From positions 1-11,796 of the forward strand of contig JAEYUA010000003.1 of assembly GCA_023433755.1 (NCBI GenBank): DNA of 11,796 nt. Reading direction: 5' to 3'. This stretch comes from Bacteroidota bacterium. GTDB lineage: Bacteria > Bacteroidota > Bacteroidia > Chitinophagales > Chitinophagaceae. Below are positions 1-5,925 of this stretch, piece by piece. The position numbers were made by a program, and so were the translations under genes. Below the pieces are notes generated by a model. It had not been told where the DNA came from, searched no databases, and was given only the letters and a program-made list of their open reading frames with translations. Each line of letters begins with the position of its first letter. The first letter of the stretch is position 1.

Positions 1-92
1 ATCTGGAAAATATTCTGATCATCCACATCATCTTCCGCAAGTATTATTGTACTAACCCTGGTACCAGATTTTAAATTTGTTTGGATGTTCAT
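1..92 (-). CDS. Response regulator receiver protein, N-terminus only (cut by left edge)
   Basis: Reading the minus strand from the ATG at 92 gives about 30 residues beginning MNIQTNLKSG and continuing with the core IILAEDDVDDQNIFQ. The hydrophobic strand followed by an acidic pair (EDD) is the start of a CheY-like receiver domain, and the extra DD two residues later is typical of the single-domain response regulators common in Bacteroidota. In this family the first acidic pair helps bind Mg2+; the phosphoacceptor Asp would lie beyond the window. The gene continues off the left edge, so it cannot be told whether it has an output domain. A short open frame ends two bases upstream of the ATG, suggesting co-transcription. 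The family call rests on a short but characteristic stretch. Confidence 0.72.
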   Translation of the reverse strand, partial: MNIQTNLKSGTRVSTIILAEDDVDDQNIFQ

Positions 93-94
93 GG

Positions 95-250
95 TTAAGG
101 TCTGTCGGGTTGTAAAAATAATGGGCAACGGTCATATTTGCCATAATAGTATAACGGGCATTCCCCATTAAAGTTATATAGCATAGCGTTAAAAATAATA
201 ATGGCTGCAATCAATACAAAACATATGATTTTTAAATAGTTTTTCAGCAG
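95..250 (-). CDS. Possible small single-pass membrane protein, start codon uncertain
   Basis: An open minus-strand frame of 51 codons runs from just after a TGA at 251-253 to TAA at 95-97, two bases before the response-regulator ATG (TAA-CC-ATG). The translation starts LLKNYLKIIC, has one hydrophobic segment (about residues 8-20), and ends in a polar tail with two Cys-Pro pairs (CPLYY and CPLF). The basic start, transmembrane helix and tight spacing look gene-like. However, the only in-frame ATG (182-184) follows the hydrophobic part, so translation would need CTG or TTG (214-212), or the 5' end is damaged. An ATG in another frame at 261-263 opens a 6-codon frame ending at the same TGA. I do not recognise the protein; it may be a remnant or chance. 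Confidence 0.28.
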   Translation of the reverse strand: MLKNYLKIICFVLIAAIIIFNAMLYNFNGECPLYYYGKYDRCPLFLQPDRP

Positions 251-379
251 TCAAACTCAACCATAGAATTTCTGATCCCGCCTAAGAATTATTGGAATTA
301 AGCGATTTGATCCTTTCCGTTCACTACAGCCTGCTAGATTTACAATCATATAATCCTACCAAGACTAAAAAGCTACCCG

Positions 380-610
380 ATGGATCTCAAGATCACCTTA
401 TTTGATAAAGGCAATATGGCCACTTATGCAGTGGAGAAGATTGATGAAAAAACATTTGCCATTCGGCTCAGAACTTTTCACGGTGACAGGAAGCCCCCTC
501 TATACATTAAATTAAAAAAGACAGTTGATGGTTGGGAATCGGCTTTTCATAACCAGTCCTTCATCCATGATGTAGGCCTGGCCATTGACTCCAATACCGT
601 GTTACACTGA
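380..610 (+). CDS. Hypothetical 76-aa protein
   Basis: This compact soluble protein has no signal peptide and no membrane segment. The sequence alternates charged and hydrophobic residues in a way that suggests a small beta-rich fold (MDLKITLFDKG, then EKIDEKTFAIRLRTF, then LYIKLKKTVDGWESAF). I recognise no motif or family. The ATG start follows stop-rich AT DNA with no clear Shine-Dalgarno, which is usual for Bacteroidota. Its last nine bases overlap the end of the convergent nhaA gene, an economical tail-to-tail arrangement that argues the frame is real. No exact TAnnTTTG box was found in the bases before it. Balanced residue composition supports a genuine gene; function unknown. Confidence 0.55.
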   Translation: MDLKITLFDKGNMATYAVEKIDEKTFAIRLRTFHGDRKPPLYIKLKKTVDGWESAFHNQSFIHDVGLAIDSNTVLH

Positions 611-1762
611 CCGGGATCTTTTGCCTGCACTGAATAAAACCATAAGTCCAATTAAAGCGGCCAGCAGTGAGGCAAGCAATATCGCCAGTTTTGATGTAAT
701 GATGGTGGACGTATCTGTAAAGGCCAGGTTTGTGATGAAAATACTCATGGTAAAACCAATGCCCGCCAATATGGATACACCGGACATCAGTCTCCAGCTC
801 ATGCCTTGCGAAGGGTTGGCGATCCCTGATTTGATGGCCAGCCATACAGCCAGCATGATCCCGGCAAACTTTCCCAGTACAAGTCCCAGCATAATACCTA
901 AAGCATTGTTCGATCCAAGCCCCTCCAGCGCATTGGCCGGGATAGGTATGGCAGTATTCACCAGGGCAAACAATGGAAGAATGATGAAAGCTACAGGCTT
1001 ATGCAATAGATGCTGGAGATAATAAGAAGAGTTCCTGGTGGATTTTTTATTGAAGGGAATAGCAAAGGCCAAAAGCACACCGGCAATGGTGGCATGTATG
1101 CCGGACTGCATCATGCAGTACCACATCACTACGCCAGGAATCAGATAAAAGACTAGCTTATAGACCTTAAGTTTTCCCATTATAAAAAGCCCGGTAAAAA
1201 TGCCCAGTGCGGCCAGCAGGTAAGCCCACTGCAAATCCTCAGTATAGAATATGGCAATAACGGTAATAGCACCCAGGTCATCTATGATGGCCAGGGCTGT
1301 CAGAAATATTTTCAATGAAATGGGAACACGGTTACCTGCCAGGGAAAGAATACCGAGTGCAAAAGCAATGTCTGTCGCCATGGGAATTCCAAAACCCGAC
1401 TGCGTTCCGGTACCTGCATTCAGCAATAAATGAATACCTGCCGGCACTACCATGCCGCCAATTGCAGCAAGTACCGGCAGCAGTGCATTCCGGAAACTTG
1501 AAAGCTCTCCCACATACAATTCCCTTTCTATTTCAAGGCCTACCAGTAAAAAAAATATGGCCATCAGGCCATCGTTCACCCAGTGTTCAACGCTCAGGTC
1601 GAGCTGCACGGGGCCAAATGAAAGATCCAGGTGGGAATGGATAAGATGAAGAAAACCTACTCCCCAGGCTGAATTGGCAATAGCGATTGCAAGGATGGTG
1701 CAGAAGATGAGGATAAAACCACCTGACTTTTCACTTTTGAAGAAGGCCTTGAATAAATTCAT
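602..1762 (-). CDS. nhaA: Na+/H+ antiporter NhaA
   Basis: This inner-membrane antiporter exchanges cytoplasmic Na+ (or Li+) for external protons, serving pH and sodium homeostasis. At 386 residues it is close to the 388 of the E. coli protein, and key residues align with a constant offset of two: the ion-binding pair D161-D162 in IIDDLGAI (E. coli 163/164), T130-D131 in the broken-helix region (132/133), H223 in GIHATIAG (225), K298 in VLGKFAG (300), and the GLEIERE cluster at 75-81. About twelve hydrophobic helices are evident, with a cytoplasmic N-terminus. The ATG at 1762 gives the expected N-terminus. An exact TAAATTTG -7 box lies 25 bases upstream. The gene is monocistronic and convergent with the small gene at 380-610. 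Confidence 0.97.
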   Translation of the reverse strand: MNLFKAFFKSEKSGGFILIFCTILAIAIANSAWGVGFLHLIHSHLDLSFGPVQLDLSVEHWVNDGLMAIFFLLVGLEIERELYVGELSSFRNALLPVLAAIGGMVVPAGIHLLLNAGTGTQSGFGIPMATDIAFALGILSLAGNRVPISLKIFLTALAIIDDLGAITVIAIFYTEDLQWAYLLAALGIFTGLFIMGKLKVYKLVFYLIPGVVMWYCMMQSGIHATIAGVLLAFAIPFNKKSTRNSSYYLQHLLHKPVAFIILPLFALVNTAIPIPANALEGLGSNNALGIMLGLVLGKFAGIMLAVWLAIKSGIANPSQGMSWRLMSGVSILAGIGFTMSIFITNLAFTDTSTIITSKLAILLASLLAALIGLMVLFSAGKRSRSV

Positions 1763-1787
1763 CTCAAATTTTGAAGAAATAAAGCCA

Positions 1788-1795
1788 CAAATTTA
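1788..1795 (-). promoter_or_regulatory. Predicted nhaA promoter -7 box (TAAATTTG)
   Basis: On the minus strand this octamer matches the Bacteroidota housekeeping -7 consensus TAnnTTTG exactly. It sits 25 bases before the nhaA ATG, which predicts a 5' leader of roughly 15-20 nt. No convincing TTG -33 element is visible at the normal 19-21 bp spacing, so the assignment rests on the -7 box alone. Confidence 0.5.
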
Positions 1796-1820
1796 AAACA
1801 TAATGAAAAGACAGCAGCGG

Positions 1821-1848
1821 CAAATGAAAAAGCCACTTACGTGGCTTT
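1821..1848 (-). terminator. Intrinsic terminator of the gene at 1854-2240
   Basis: An 8-bp perfect stem (AAAGCCAC at 1829-1836 with GTGGCTTT at 1841-1848) has a 4-base loop. Read on the minus strand it is followed by a T-rich tail (TTCATTTG), and it begins six bases after the stop codon. The tail is interrupted, so strength is moderate. It also insulates nhaA, whose promoter overlaps the far side. Confidence 0.65.
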
Positions 1849-1853
1849 GCTTC

Positions 1854-2240
1854 TTATGCTTTTGTTGTTTTTTTATGGATCTCTACTTCCTGCATAAATT
1901 TACCAATGGCCTCATCTGCATAAAGTCCATAGGCATCAATCAACACACCTCTTCTTCCATCGGTGGTTTCAATGGCATAAAGGATGGACATATCATCCGG
2001 GTTGGAAATACCTTCAAAACGATAAAAATTAAGGGCTTTCACCTCTTTGGGTTTATATTTTTTATCATTACTCAGGTCGTGTAGTTTCCCTTTTTCAATC
2101 TTGTACTGATCAAGGTAGCCCTGCCCTTCCAGTTTTCGGAGACATTTGTCCATTTCAGACATTTCGGTAAACCTGTCGTTTGCCTGATCATAATCCATAG
2201 GCCTGGTATCCGCATCCATACTTTGTTGACTCCTTTCCAT
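1854..2240 (-). CDS. Small conserved protein of the 'PRPP synthetase-like' family
   Basis: This 128-residue soluble protein's C-terminal half (about 66-112) carries the pattern NFYRFEGISNPDDMSILYAIE followed by GVLIDAYGLYAD. From memory, that is the signature of a small Bacteroidota family often labelled 'phosphoribosylpyrophosphate synthetase' in databases. The protein has no PRPP-binding loop and is far too short to be a true PRPP synthetase (about 310 residues), so that name should not be taken as a function. Residues 25-58 (LRKLEGQGYLDQYKIEKGKL) match the family's usual start, so the first 20 or so residues, which include alternative Met codons at 8 and 15, are a variable extension. A terminator follows directly. 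Biochemical role unknown. Confidence 0.75.
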   Translation of the reverse strand: MERSQQSMDADTRPMDYDQANDRFTEMSEMDKCLRKLEGQGYLDQYKIEKGKLHDLSNDKKYKPKEVKALNFYRFEGISNPDDMSILYAIETTDGRRGVLIDAYGLYADEAIGKFMQEVEIHKKTTKA

Positions 2241-2286
2241 AATACATATTTACAGGGATATATGCATAGATTATGCCGTCTCTGCC

Positions 2287-2360
2287 GAGTGGAGAAACAG
2301 AAACAGAGCGAGAGCGGAGGACAGGCCCTCCCTGTTTCTCCGCTCTGTTTCTCCGCACTC
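2287..2360. repeat. Long imperfect hairpin with duplicated 13-bp units
   Basis: The right arm contains two tandem copies of a 13-bp unit (CTGTTTCTCCGCT at 2332-2344, CTGTTTCTCCGCA at 2345-2357). The left arm carries the complement in scrambled form. Pairing blocks are 2287-2298 with 2347-2360 (two-base bulge), 2311-2319 with 2338-2346 (9 bp perfect) and 2321-2325 with 2331-2335. The element fills the gap between the lipoprotein stop (2364) and the next minus-strand gene. It lacks a T tract on either strand, so it is not a standard intrinsic terminator; it could stabilise the 3' end of the lipoprotein mRNA or be a repetitive extragenic palindrome. Confidence 0.7.
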
Positions 2361-2363
2361 CGT

Positions 2364-2807
2364 TTATCTCCTGCTGAGCGTATAAGTAATCAGGAAATCC
2401 CGGCCATCCACATATACCCTATCTTCTCCGCGGATGGTGTTACCGGAAAACTGAACAATGTCAAGATTCAGGTCATCATTATACAACTGGATATTAAGGG
2501 TCTGGCCATTATAGAGCTGCCAGTCAAGGGCCTGCCAGGAAGCATTGCATCCCTGCCGGCTTTGCCCGTAACCATTTCTTTCAAACACCAGCACAATATC
2601 ACGCTGGCAACTGCTGTAGGTATTGTATATATCGGTTTCATTGCGGCCATCTCCATCCCAGTCATAAGCAACATTGCTGCGTATGCCTGTTACGGCCCAG
2701 GTACCGGTAATATCATTGGATTCTGTGATGGTAGTGTCGCGGGTGCAGCCAGCCATAAAAAAAACCATGATAAGTGAGGCGCTAAGGGTAAAAATACGGG
2801 TGATCAT
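2364..2807 (-). CDS. Lipocalin-like lipoprotein with Asp-rich loop
   Basis: This 147-residue exported lipoprotein has a hydrophobic signal peptide ending in the lipobox MAGC (Cys21), so it should be lipid-anchored after signal peptidase II cleavage. The mature domain opens with DITGTWAVTGI (32-42), the G-x-W start seen in lipocalin-like beta barrels. It then has DWDGDGRNETD (49-59), which resembles a DxDxDG calcium loop. Two cysteines (C67 and C87) bracket VLVFERNGYG and could form a disulfide. This order (GTW, DxDGDG, Cys, F-x-x-x-G, Cys) recurs in Bacteroidota lipocalin-like lipoproteins of unknown ligand. The ATG at 2807 fits the signal peptide. An unusual hairpin follows the stop, and a minus-strand terminator lies 105 bases upstream. 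Calcium binding is inference. Confidence 0.8.
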   Translation of the reverse strand: MITRIFTLSASLIMVFFMAGCTRDTTITESNDITGTWAVTGIRSNVAYDWDGDGRNETDIYNTYSSCQRDIVLVFERNGYGQSRQGCNASWQALDWQLYNGQTLNIQLYNDDLNLDIVQFSGNTIRGEDRVYVDGRDFLITYTLSRR

Positions 2808-2911
2808 AATCGTTTTTTTAGGGTGATGAATAATGTAAATGAATCCTGAATTATGCCATTACCTCATAAAAAAATGTAAACGCTTATGAATTAACGAAAG
2901 CTTAGGGGCAT

Positions 2912-2934
2912 AAAAAAAGGGCTGATGGAGCCCT
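2912..2934 (-). terminator. Minus-strand intrinsic terminator without an obvious gene before it
   Basis: A perfect 6-bp stem (2918-2923 with 2929-2934, AGGGCT/AGCCCT) has a 5-base loop and, on the minus strand, is followed by seven consecutive T residues (complement of 2912-2918). This is a textbook intrinsic terminator. No minus-strand protein gene ends upstream of it, since the next annotated gene to the right is on the other strand. It therefore ends either a small RNA, an attenuated leader of the lipoprotein gene, or antisense read-through. Confidence 0.75.
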
Positions 2935-3041
2935 GTTATTTTGTCGAACGTGATAGGTTTTTCATAGGCAATGTTATGGTTGCGACGGTGCGATTGTTAT
3001 TACCTGTGAAAAGGATATTGGTTATAGATATTGGATAAATG
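2912..3041 (-). ncRNA. Candidate small RNA or attenuator leader
   Basis: An exact minus-strand TACATTTG -7 box (3047-3054) would start a transcript near 3041 ending at the terminator at 2912-2934, about 130 nt. The segment includes a 7-bp stem (2966-2972 with 2999-3005, one G-U pair). It also has a nine-codon frame (ATG at 2965 to TAA at 2936, MKNLSRSTK) ending one base before the terminator stem. It could be a free small RNA or a leader with attenuator for the lipoprotein gene 105 bases downstream. No TTG -33 element is seen at proper spacing, so the transcript is inferred from the -7 box and terminator only. Confidence 0.3.
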
Positions 3042-3054
3042 CATCACAAATGTA

Positions 3055-3192
3055 TAAAGGTCGGATGAAAGAATGGAGAAGAATAGATTAAAAGGATGGA
3101 GTTGGCGGTGAAAGGGAAAGATGAAGCGGCAGGAGGATGCAGGTTTAACGGCGCATTTTTATAAAGTAAAAGAAATGAATGAAATTTAAACA
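3055..3192. other. Intergenic stretch before the OsmC-like gene
   Basis: This purine-rich DNA on the plus strand has repeated GGATGAA/GGATG-type words (for example around 3063, 3095 and 3120). I see no open frame of note, no exact TAnnTTTG on the plus strand and no hairpin. The promoter of the following gene must be here but is not recognisable. Confidence 0.4.
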
Positions 3193-3603
3193 ATGAAAAT
3201 CAGCGCAACCATCCGGCACCAGCACCGGGATCAAAACATTACCGTAAGTACCAATGGCATGGAACAATCGTTGAACATAAAGGCCAAAACAGAAGGAAGG
3301 GGATCTTCGGTAAATGGAGGTGAATTATTATTCCTGGCACTTGCCACCTGTTATTGCAATGATGTGTACAGGGAAGCAGCCAAAATAGATATGACTATTG
3401 ATTCCGTTACCGTTGAGGTGAATGGAGAATTCGGAGGAGCCGGTGAACCCGCTAAACAGATTATCTATAACGTAATTGTGGATGCTCCTTACCCGGAAGA
3501 GCAGGTGATGAAGCTGATCCGTGAAGTAGACAGGGTGGCTGAGATCCACAATACCCTGCGGCAGGGTATTGCAGTAACACTTACAAGCGCCACAGTACAT
3601 TAG
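3193..3603 (+). CDS. OsmC-like (OsmC/YhfA superfamily) protein lacking the second cysteine
   Basis: This 136-residue protein has the OsmC fold layout: an N-terminal beta region, then the family core SSVNGGELLFLALATCYCNDV (38-58), a long helix, further strands, and a C-terminal helix followed by NTLRQGIAVTLT. OsmC and Ohr proteins reduce organic hydroperoxides with two cysteines. Here Cys53 aligns with the first (Cys55 is adjacent), but the second, normally four residues before the NTL motif, is Ala116 (AEIHNTL). A classical two-Cys peroxidase cycle is therefore not expected unless Cys55 substitutes. The protein may be a YhfA-like divergent member with a different role. The ATG start gives a complete domain. 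A terminator lies about 115 bases downstream. Confidence 0.85.
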   Translation: MKISATIRHQHRDQNITVSTNGMEQSLNIKAKTEGRGSSVNGGELLFLALATCYCNDVYREAAKIDMTIDSVTVEVNGEFGGAGEPAKQIIYNVIVDAPYPEEQVMKLIREVDRVAEIHNTLRQGIAVTLTSATVH

Positions 3604-3642
3604 GAATTGATTAGAAATGATGAAAGGTATTTTTTTTGTATC

Positions 3643-3743
3643 CACCCTTGGTAGCTTTACGCAGCATATCAGCCAAATCAAGATATCTCATGTGCATTGT
3701 GTTTTACAATGTACACGGCCTCTGTTTCTACGGAGGCCTTTTT
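3643..3743 (+). ncRNA. Candidate approximately 100-nt small RNA or structured 3' UTR
   Basis: Between the osmC-like stop and its terminator lie 114 bases rich in structure. A TTG (3607-3609), a 21-bp spacer and a TTTTTTTG box (3631-3638, one mismatch to TAnnTTTG) would start transcription near 3643. A 10-bp stem follows (3691-3700 with 3706-3715, one G-U pair, 5-base loop), then after a single base the terminator hairpin. A weaker TTGG/CCAA closing pair flanks 3648-3675. The alternative is that this is simply the long structured 3' UTR of the osmC-like gene, from which a 3'-derived RNA might be processed. Confidence 0.33.
3717..3743 (+). terminator. Intrinsic terminator downstream of the OsmC-like gene
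   Basis: The stem GGCCTC (3717-3722) with GAGGCC (3733-3738) has a 10-base loop and is followed directly by five T residues. It is oriented for plus-strand transcription and is the only plausible end for transcripts from the osmC-like gene or from the candidate small RNA. Confidence 0.75.
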
Positions 3744-3748
3744 ATTAG

Positions 3749-3856
3749 CTGCAAGTGGCAAGCTGCAAGAATTTAATTCATGAAAACTTTTCAGAAACAG
3801 TGATGATTACTGGCATACATTCTTGCAGCTTGTCGCTTGCAGCTTGCAGCTTTCAA
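3749..3856. repeat. Heptamer-repeat element 1 (CTGCAAG words in inverted arms)
   Basis: The left arm has three 7-bp units in exact phase (CTGCAAG 3749-3755, TGGCAAG 3756-3762, CTGCAAG 3763-3769). The right arm has five units of the complement (CTTGCAG 3822, CTTGTCG 3829, CTTGCAG 3836, CTTGCAG 3843, CTTTCAA 3850). The arms form an imperfect inverted repeat of about 26 bp with two mismatches around a spacer of roughly 50 bp. The element ends eight bases before the stop of the AI-2E-type gene and follows the plus-strand terminator, so it sits exactly between convergent genes. Confidence 0.85.
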
Positions 3857-3863
3857 CTCGCCG

Positions 3864-4961
3864 CTATTTCCCAAACAACCCCCTGATCCACCTGAAAAAT
3901 TTTCCCGATGGGCTTCCGCTTTCATCTCCTATTAAAAAGCTGTAAGGTTGCCAGCGGGGTACATAATCAAATATGATTTTGGCAATGCTAAGCATGGGTA
4001 TGAAGAGTATCATGCCTGCCACACCCCAGATAAATCCTCCGCAGATGATGGCAATAAAAGTGGACAGCGCGCTCAGGCTAACTTCACCACCCAGGAAATA
4101 AGGTGTGAGAAAATAATTATCAATGGCCTGGATCACAAAAAAACTTAACAGCAACCAGAAAGCTGGCTGCCAGCTTTCTTCAGTAACCAGCGCTATAAAA
4201 AAAGGGATGACCGCTGCAAGTACAGGACCGATATAAGGAAGAATGTTAACAAGTGCGGCAACAGCAGCCAATAGCAGCGCACCCTTGATACCGAGTGTCC
4301 ACAGGGAAACCAGGTAAAGAATAAACATTACAACAATGGAAATCGCTCGCCCTTTCAGGTATTGCTGGGCAACAAGAGAAATACTGTTCAATACACCGTG
4401 TTTCTGTTCTTCGGTTTCACCATAACTGAATTGCAGGAAAAAACTATAATAGCGCTCCTTGTGAAAAAGCATCAGGAAGGTAAACACAAGGGTAATTACA
4501 AGATTCAATACCAGTTGCATGGAACTTCGCAGCACACTGGAAAAATAAGAACCCAGCGACTGGCTGATATTTTTTGTTTCCCGGGTGATCATTTCAGCCT
4601 GCTGGCTCGTTGGAATATTGAACTGCTTTTCAATAAAAAGCTGGATGGATACCAGCATCTCATTGGTTTTCTGTTCAAACAGCGGGAGATCCTGGATGAA
4701 ACCGGAAAGCTGGGCCATGAGTATGGCGATCATTCCCAGGAAAACAAGCAGGAGGATCAGAATGCATATAAAGCTGGAAGCGCCCCTGGGAAGTCCCCTG
4801 GCATCCAGCCAGCGGCATAACGGTGCCATGAGCATGGCCAGCATGATGGCAAACACAAGAGGGATCAGGATGGGGCGCCCATAATATAAAACCACGGTAA
4901 GCAACACCAGGAACAGGAGGTTCTGGTTGATCTTCATTAAAGGAGACTTTACAAAAGGCAT
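3864..4961 (-). CDS. AI-2E family transporter (TqsA/PerM-type membrane protein)
   Basis: This 365-residue polytopic membrane protein of the AI-2E transporter family has the usual layout. Paired N-terminal helices (about 13-48) and a third (62-86) precede a long amphipathic loop (87-145). A C-terminal block of helices then carries the family motif VNILPYIGPVLAAVIPFF (about 238-255) and a closing helix ending in SIAKIIFDYVP. Family members have been linked to export of AI-2 (TqsA) or to ion/proton antiport; the substrate cannot be read from sequence. Start at 4961 is ATG; an in-frame ATG at 4937 would drop eight residues. It lies 71 bases downstream of the Rnk-like gene, probably in the same transcript; a TATCTTTA box at 4998-5005 could be its own weak promoter. 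Confidence 0.93.
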   Translation of the reverse strand: MPFVKSPLMKINQNLLFLVLLTVVLYYGRPILIPLVFAIMLAMLMAPLCRWLDARGLPRGASSFICILILLLVFLGMIAILMAQLSGFIQDLPLFEQKTNEMLVSIQLFIEKQFNIPTSQQAEMITRETKNISQSLGSYFSSVLRSSMQLVLNLVITLVFTFLMLFHKERYYSFFLQFSYGETEEQKHGVLNSISLVAQQYLKGRAISIVVMFILYLVSLWTLGIKGALLLAAVAALVNILPYIGPVLAAVIPFFIALVTEESWQPAFWLLLSFFVIQAIDNYFLTPYFLGGEVSLSALSTFIAIICGGFIWGVAGMILFIPMLSIAKIIFDYVPRWQPYSFLIGDESGSPSGKFFRWIRGLFGK

Positions 4962-5032
4962 ACTGCTGCAATTGTTTGCTGGAGCATGATAGCCCTGTAA
5001 AGATACCTGATTCCTGATGTTGCGTGAGTGAT

Positions 5033-5422
5033 CTAATCATTGTGCACTTCCAGGATGGTGAAACTGCGCATACCGGCCGGCATCTGGCGGTTAACCGTAG
5101 TGCCTTCACGGAAACCAATCAGCGCAACACCCATGGGCGTGAGCACAGAAATCTTTTGCTGCCGTATATCTGCTTTATCAGGAGTAACCAGCATGAATTC
5201 AAGAATCCTGTTGCCTTTCTCTTCTTTTACTTTTACCCGTGAATGCAGGCGCACCACCTTTTCAGGAAAGCTGGTGGCATTCACAATACGGGCATGGGCA
5301 AGCTCTTCGTTCAGTGCTTCCGCGTTCTGCCGGTCAAATAAGGTTTTCCCAAATTTCCCCTTAAGGAAATCATGTAATAATTCATAATCATCTTTCCTGA
5401 TGATCAGGTCATTTTTTTTCAT
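5033..5422 (-). CDS. Rnk/GreA-type RNA polymerase-binding protein
   Basis: This 129-residue protein's C-terminal half (about 56-126) matches the GreA/GreB C-terminal domain (VVRLHSRVKVKEE, then ISVLTPMGVALIGFREG, then FTILEV), which docks on the RNA polymerase secondary channel. Its N-terminal part is only about 50 residues and helical (YELLHDFLK, then AEALNEELAHARIV). That is shorter than the full GreA coiled coil and like Rnk, the 'regulator of nucleoside diphosphate kinase'. Rnk lacks the long coiled coil and does not stimulate transcript cleavage. I use the ATG at 5422; the frame extends to a TTG at 5431, which would add only three residues. The gene lies between an unknown soluble protein and the AI-2E-type gene, spaced like an operon. 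Confidence 0.85.
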   Translation of the reverse strand: MKKNDLIIRKDDYELLHDFLKGKFGKTLFDRQNAEALNEELAHARIVNATSFPEKVVRLHSRVKVKEEKGNRILEFMLVTPDKADIRQQKISVLTPMGVALIGFREGTTVNRQMPAGMRSFTILEVHND

Positions 5423-5460
5423 TGCATTCAATTTTAATTAGATGGTAAAACGCCTCCTTG

Positions 5461-5907
5461 TCAGGCACGGATCGGCTGTGGCAACAGCTTCAGGATCATG
5501 TGGTGCCAGTCCTGCGCGGTTTTGGTAATACGCGGAAGGTCCTTGAGGTTGTGCAGGTACCTGATATAAAACGGTAAAAGAATTTCTTCATTATTTTCCG
5601 TAATGATGCGCAGGCTTATATCATGAATATAACGGTCAGGGCTGTACGAATCCAGTTCGCCGGCCATAATTGGGTCATAGGTCTTCAGGAGGGTACAGCT
5701 ACGGATCGTTCCCAGGTCAATCAGTTTCCATTCAAGCAAATTTTCGCTGTTATTCAACACCATCATCTTCCTGCGGATGCCATCAATGCCCATAAGAATG
5801 CCCGGCAGATCAAGCTGGCAGGAAAAAGCAAGCTGGTATTTTGTACCCAGTTCACTGAACCGTTGCAACAACTGCCCGTCTTGTATTTTTTTCTGATGAG
5901 TGTTCAT
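5461..5907 (-). CDS. Hypothetical 148-aa soluble protein
   Basis: There is no signal peptide or transmembrane segment. An N-terminal helical, Gln/Lys-rich stretch (1-24) is followed by alternating strands. The central part, GIRRKMMVLNNSENLLEWKLIDLGTIRSCTLLK (about 43-75), has the basic-hydrophobic rhythm of small PH-like domains seen in Bacteroidota hypothetical proteins, but I cannot name a family. The C-terminal part (ISLRIITENNEEILLPFYIRYL, then a helix) looks like a further strand pair and helix. The start ATG at 5907 has AGGATC just upstream, a modest ribosome-binding site. It begins 18 bases after the stop of the small membrane protein and ends 38 bases before the Rnk-like ATG, so co-transcription is likely. 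Confidence 0.7.
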   Translation of the reverse strand: MNTHQKKIQDGQLLQRFSELGTKYQLAFSCQLDLPGILMGIDGIRRKMMVLNNSENLLEWKLIDLGTIRSCTLLKTYDPIMAGELDSYSPDRYIHDISLRIITENNEEILLPFYIRYLHNLKDLPRITKTAQDWHHMILKLLPQPIRA

Positions 5908-5925
5908 GATCCTGGCTTGTAATGG

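Noticed and set aside
585..1649. Several long open frames on the plus strand opposite nhaA
   Set aside because: They are antisense to a clear, full-length NhaA with intact ion-binding residues and have no protein-like features; shadows of coding bias.
1854..2240. Annotation as a true phosphoribosylpyrophosphate synthetase
   Set aside because: The protein is 128 residues, lacks a PRPP-binding loop and ATP-binding region; the name is a database label for an uncharacterised family.
3617..3748. A 43-codon plus-strand frame after the osmC-like gene
   Set aside because: It runs straight through both the 10-bp stem and the intrinsic terminator, and its residues (Cys- and Arg-rich end) follow from those structures; unlikely to be translated.
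5423..5431. TTG start for the Rnk-like gene
   Set aside because: It adds only three residues ahead of an ATG that gives the normal N-terminus; no ribosome-binding site favours it.
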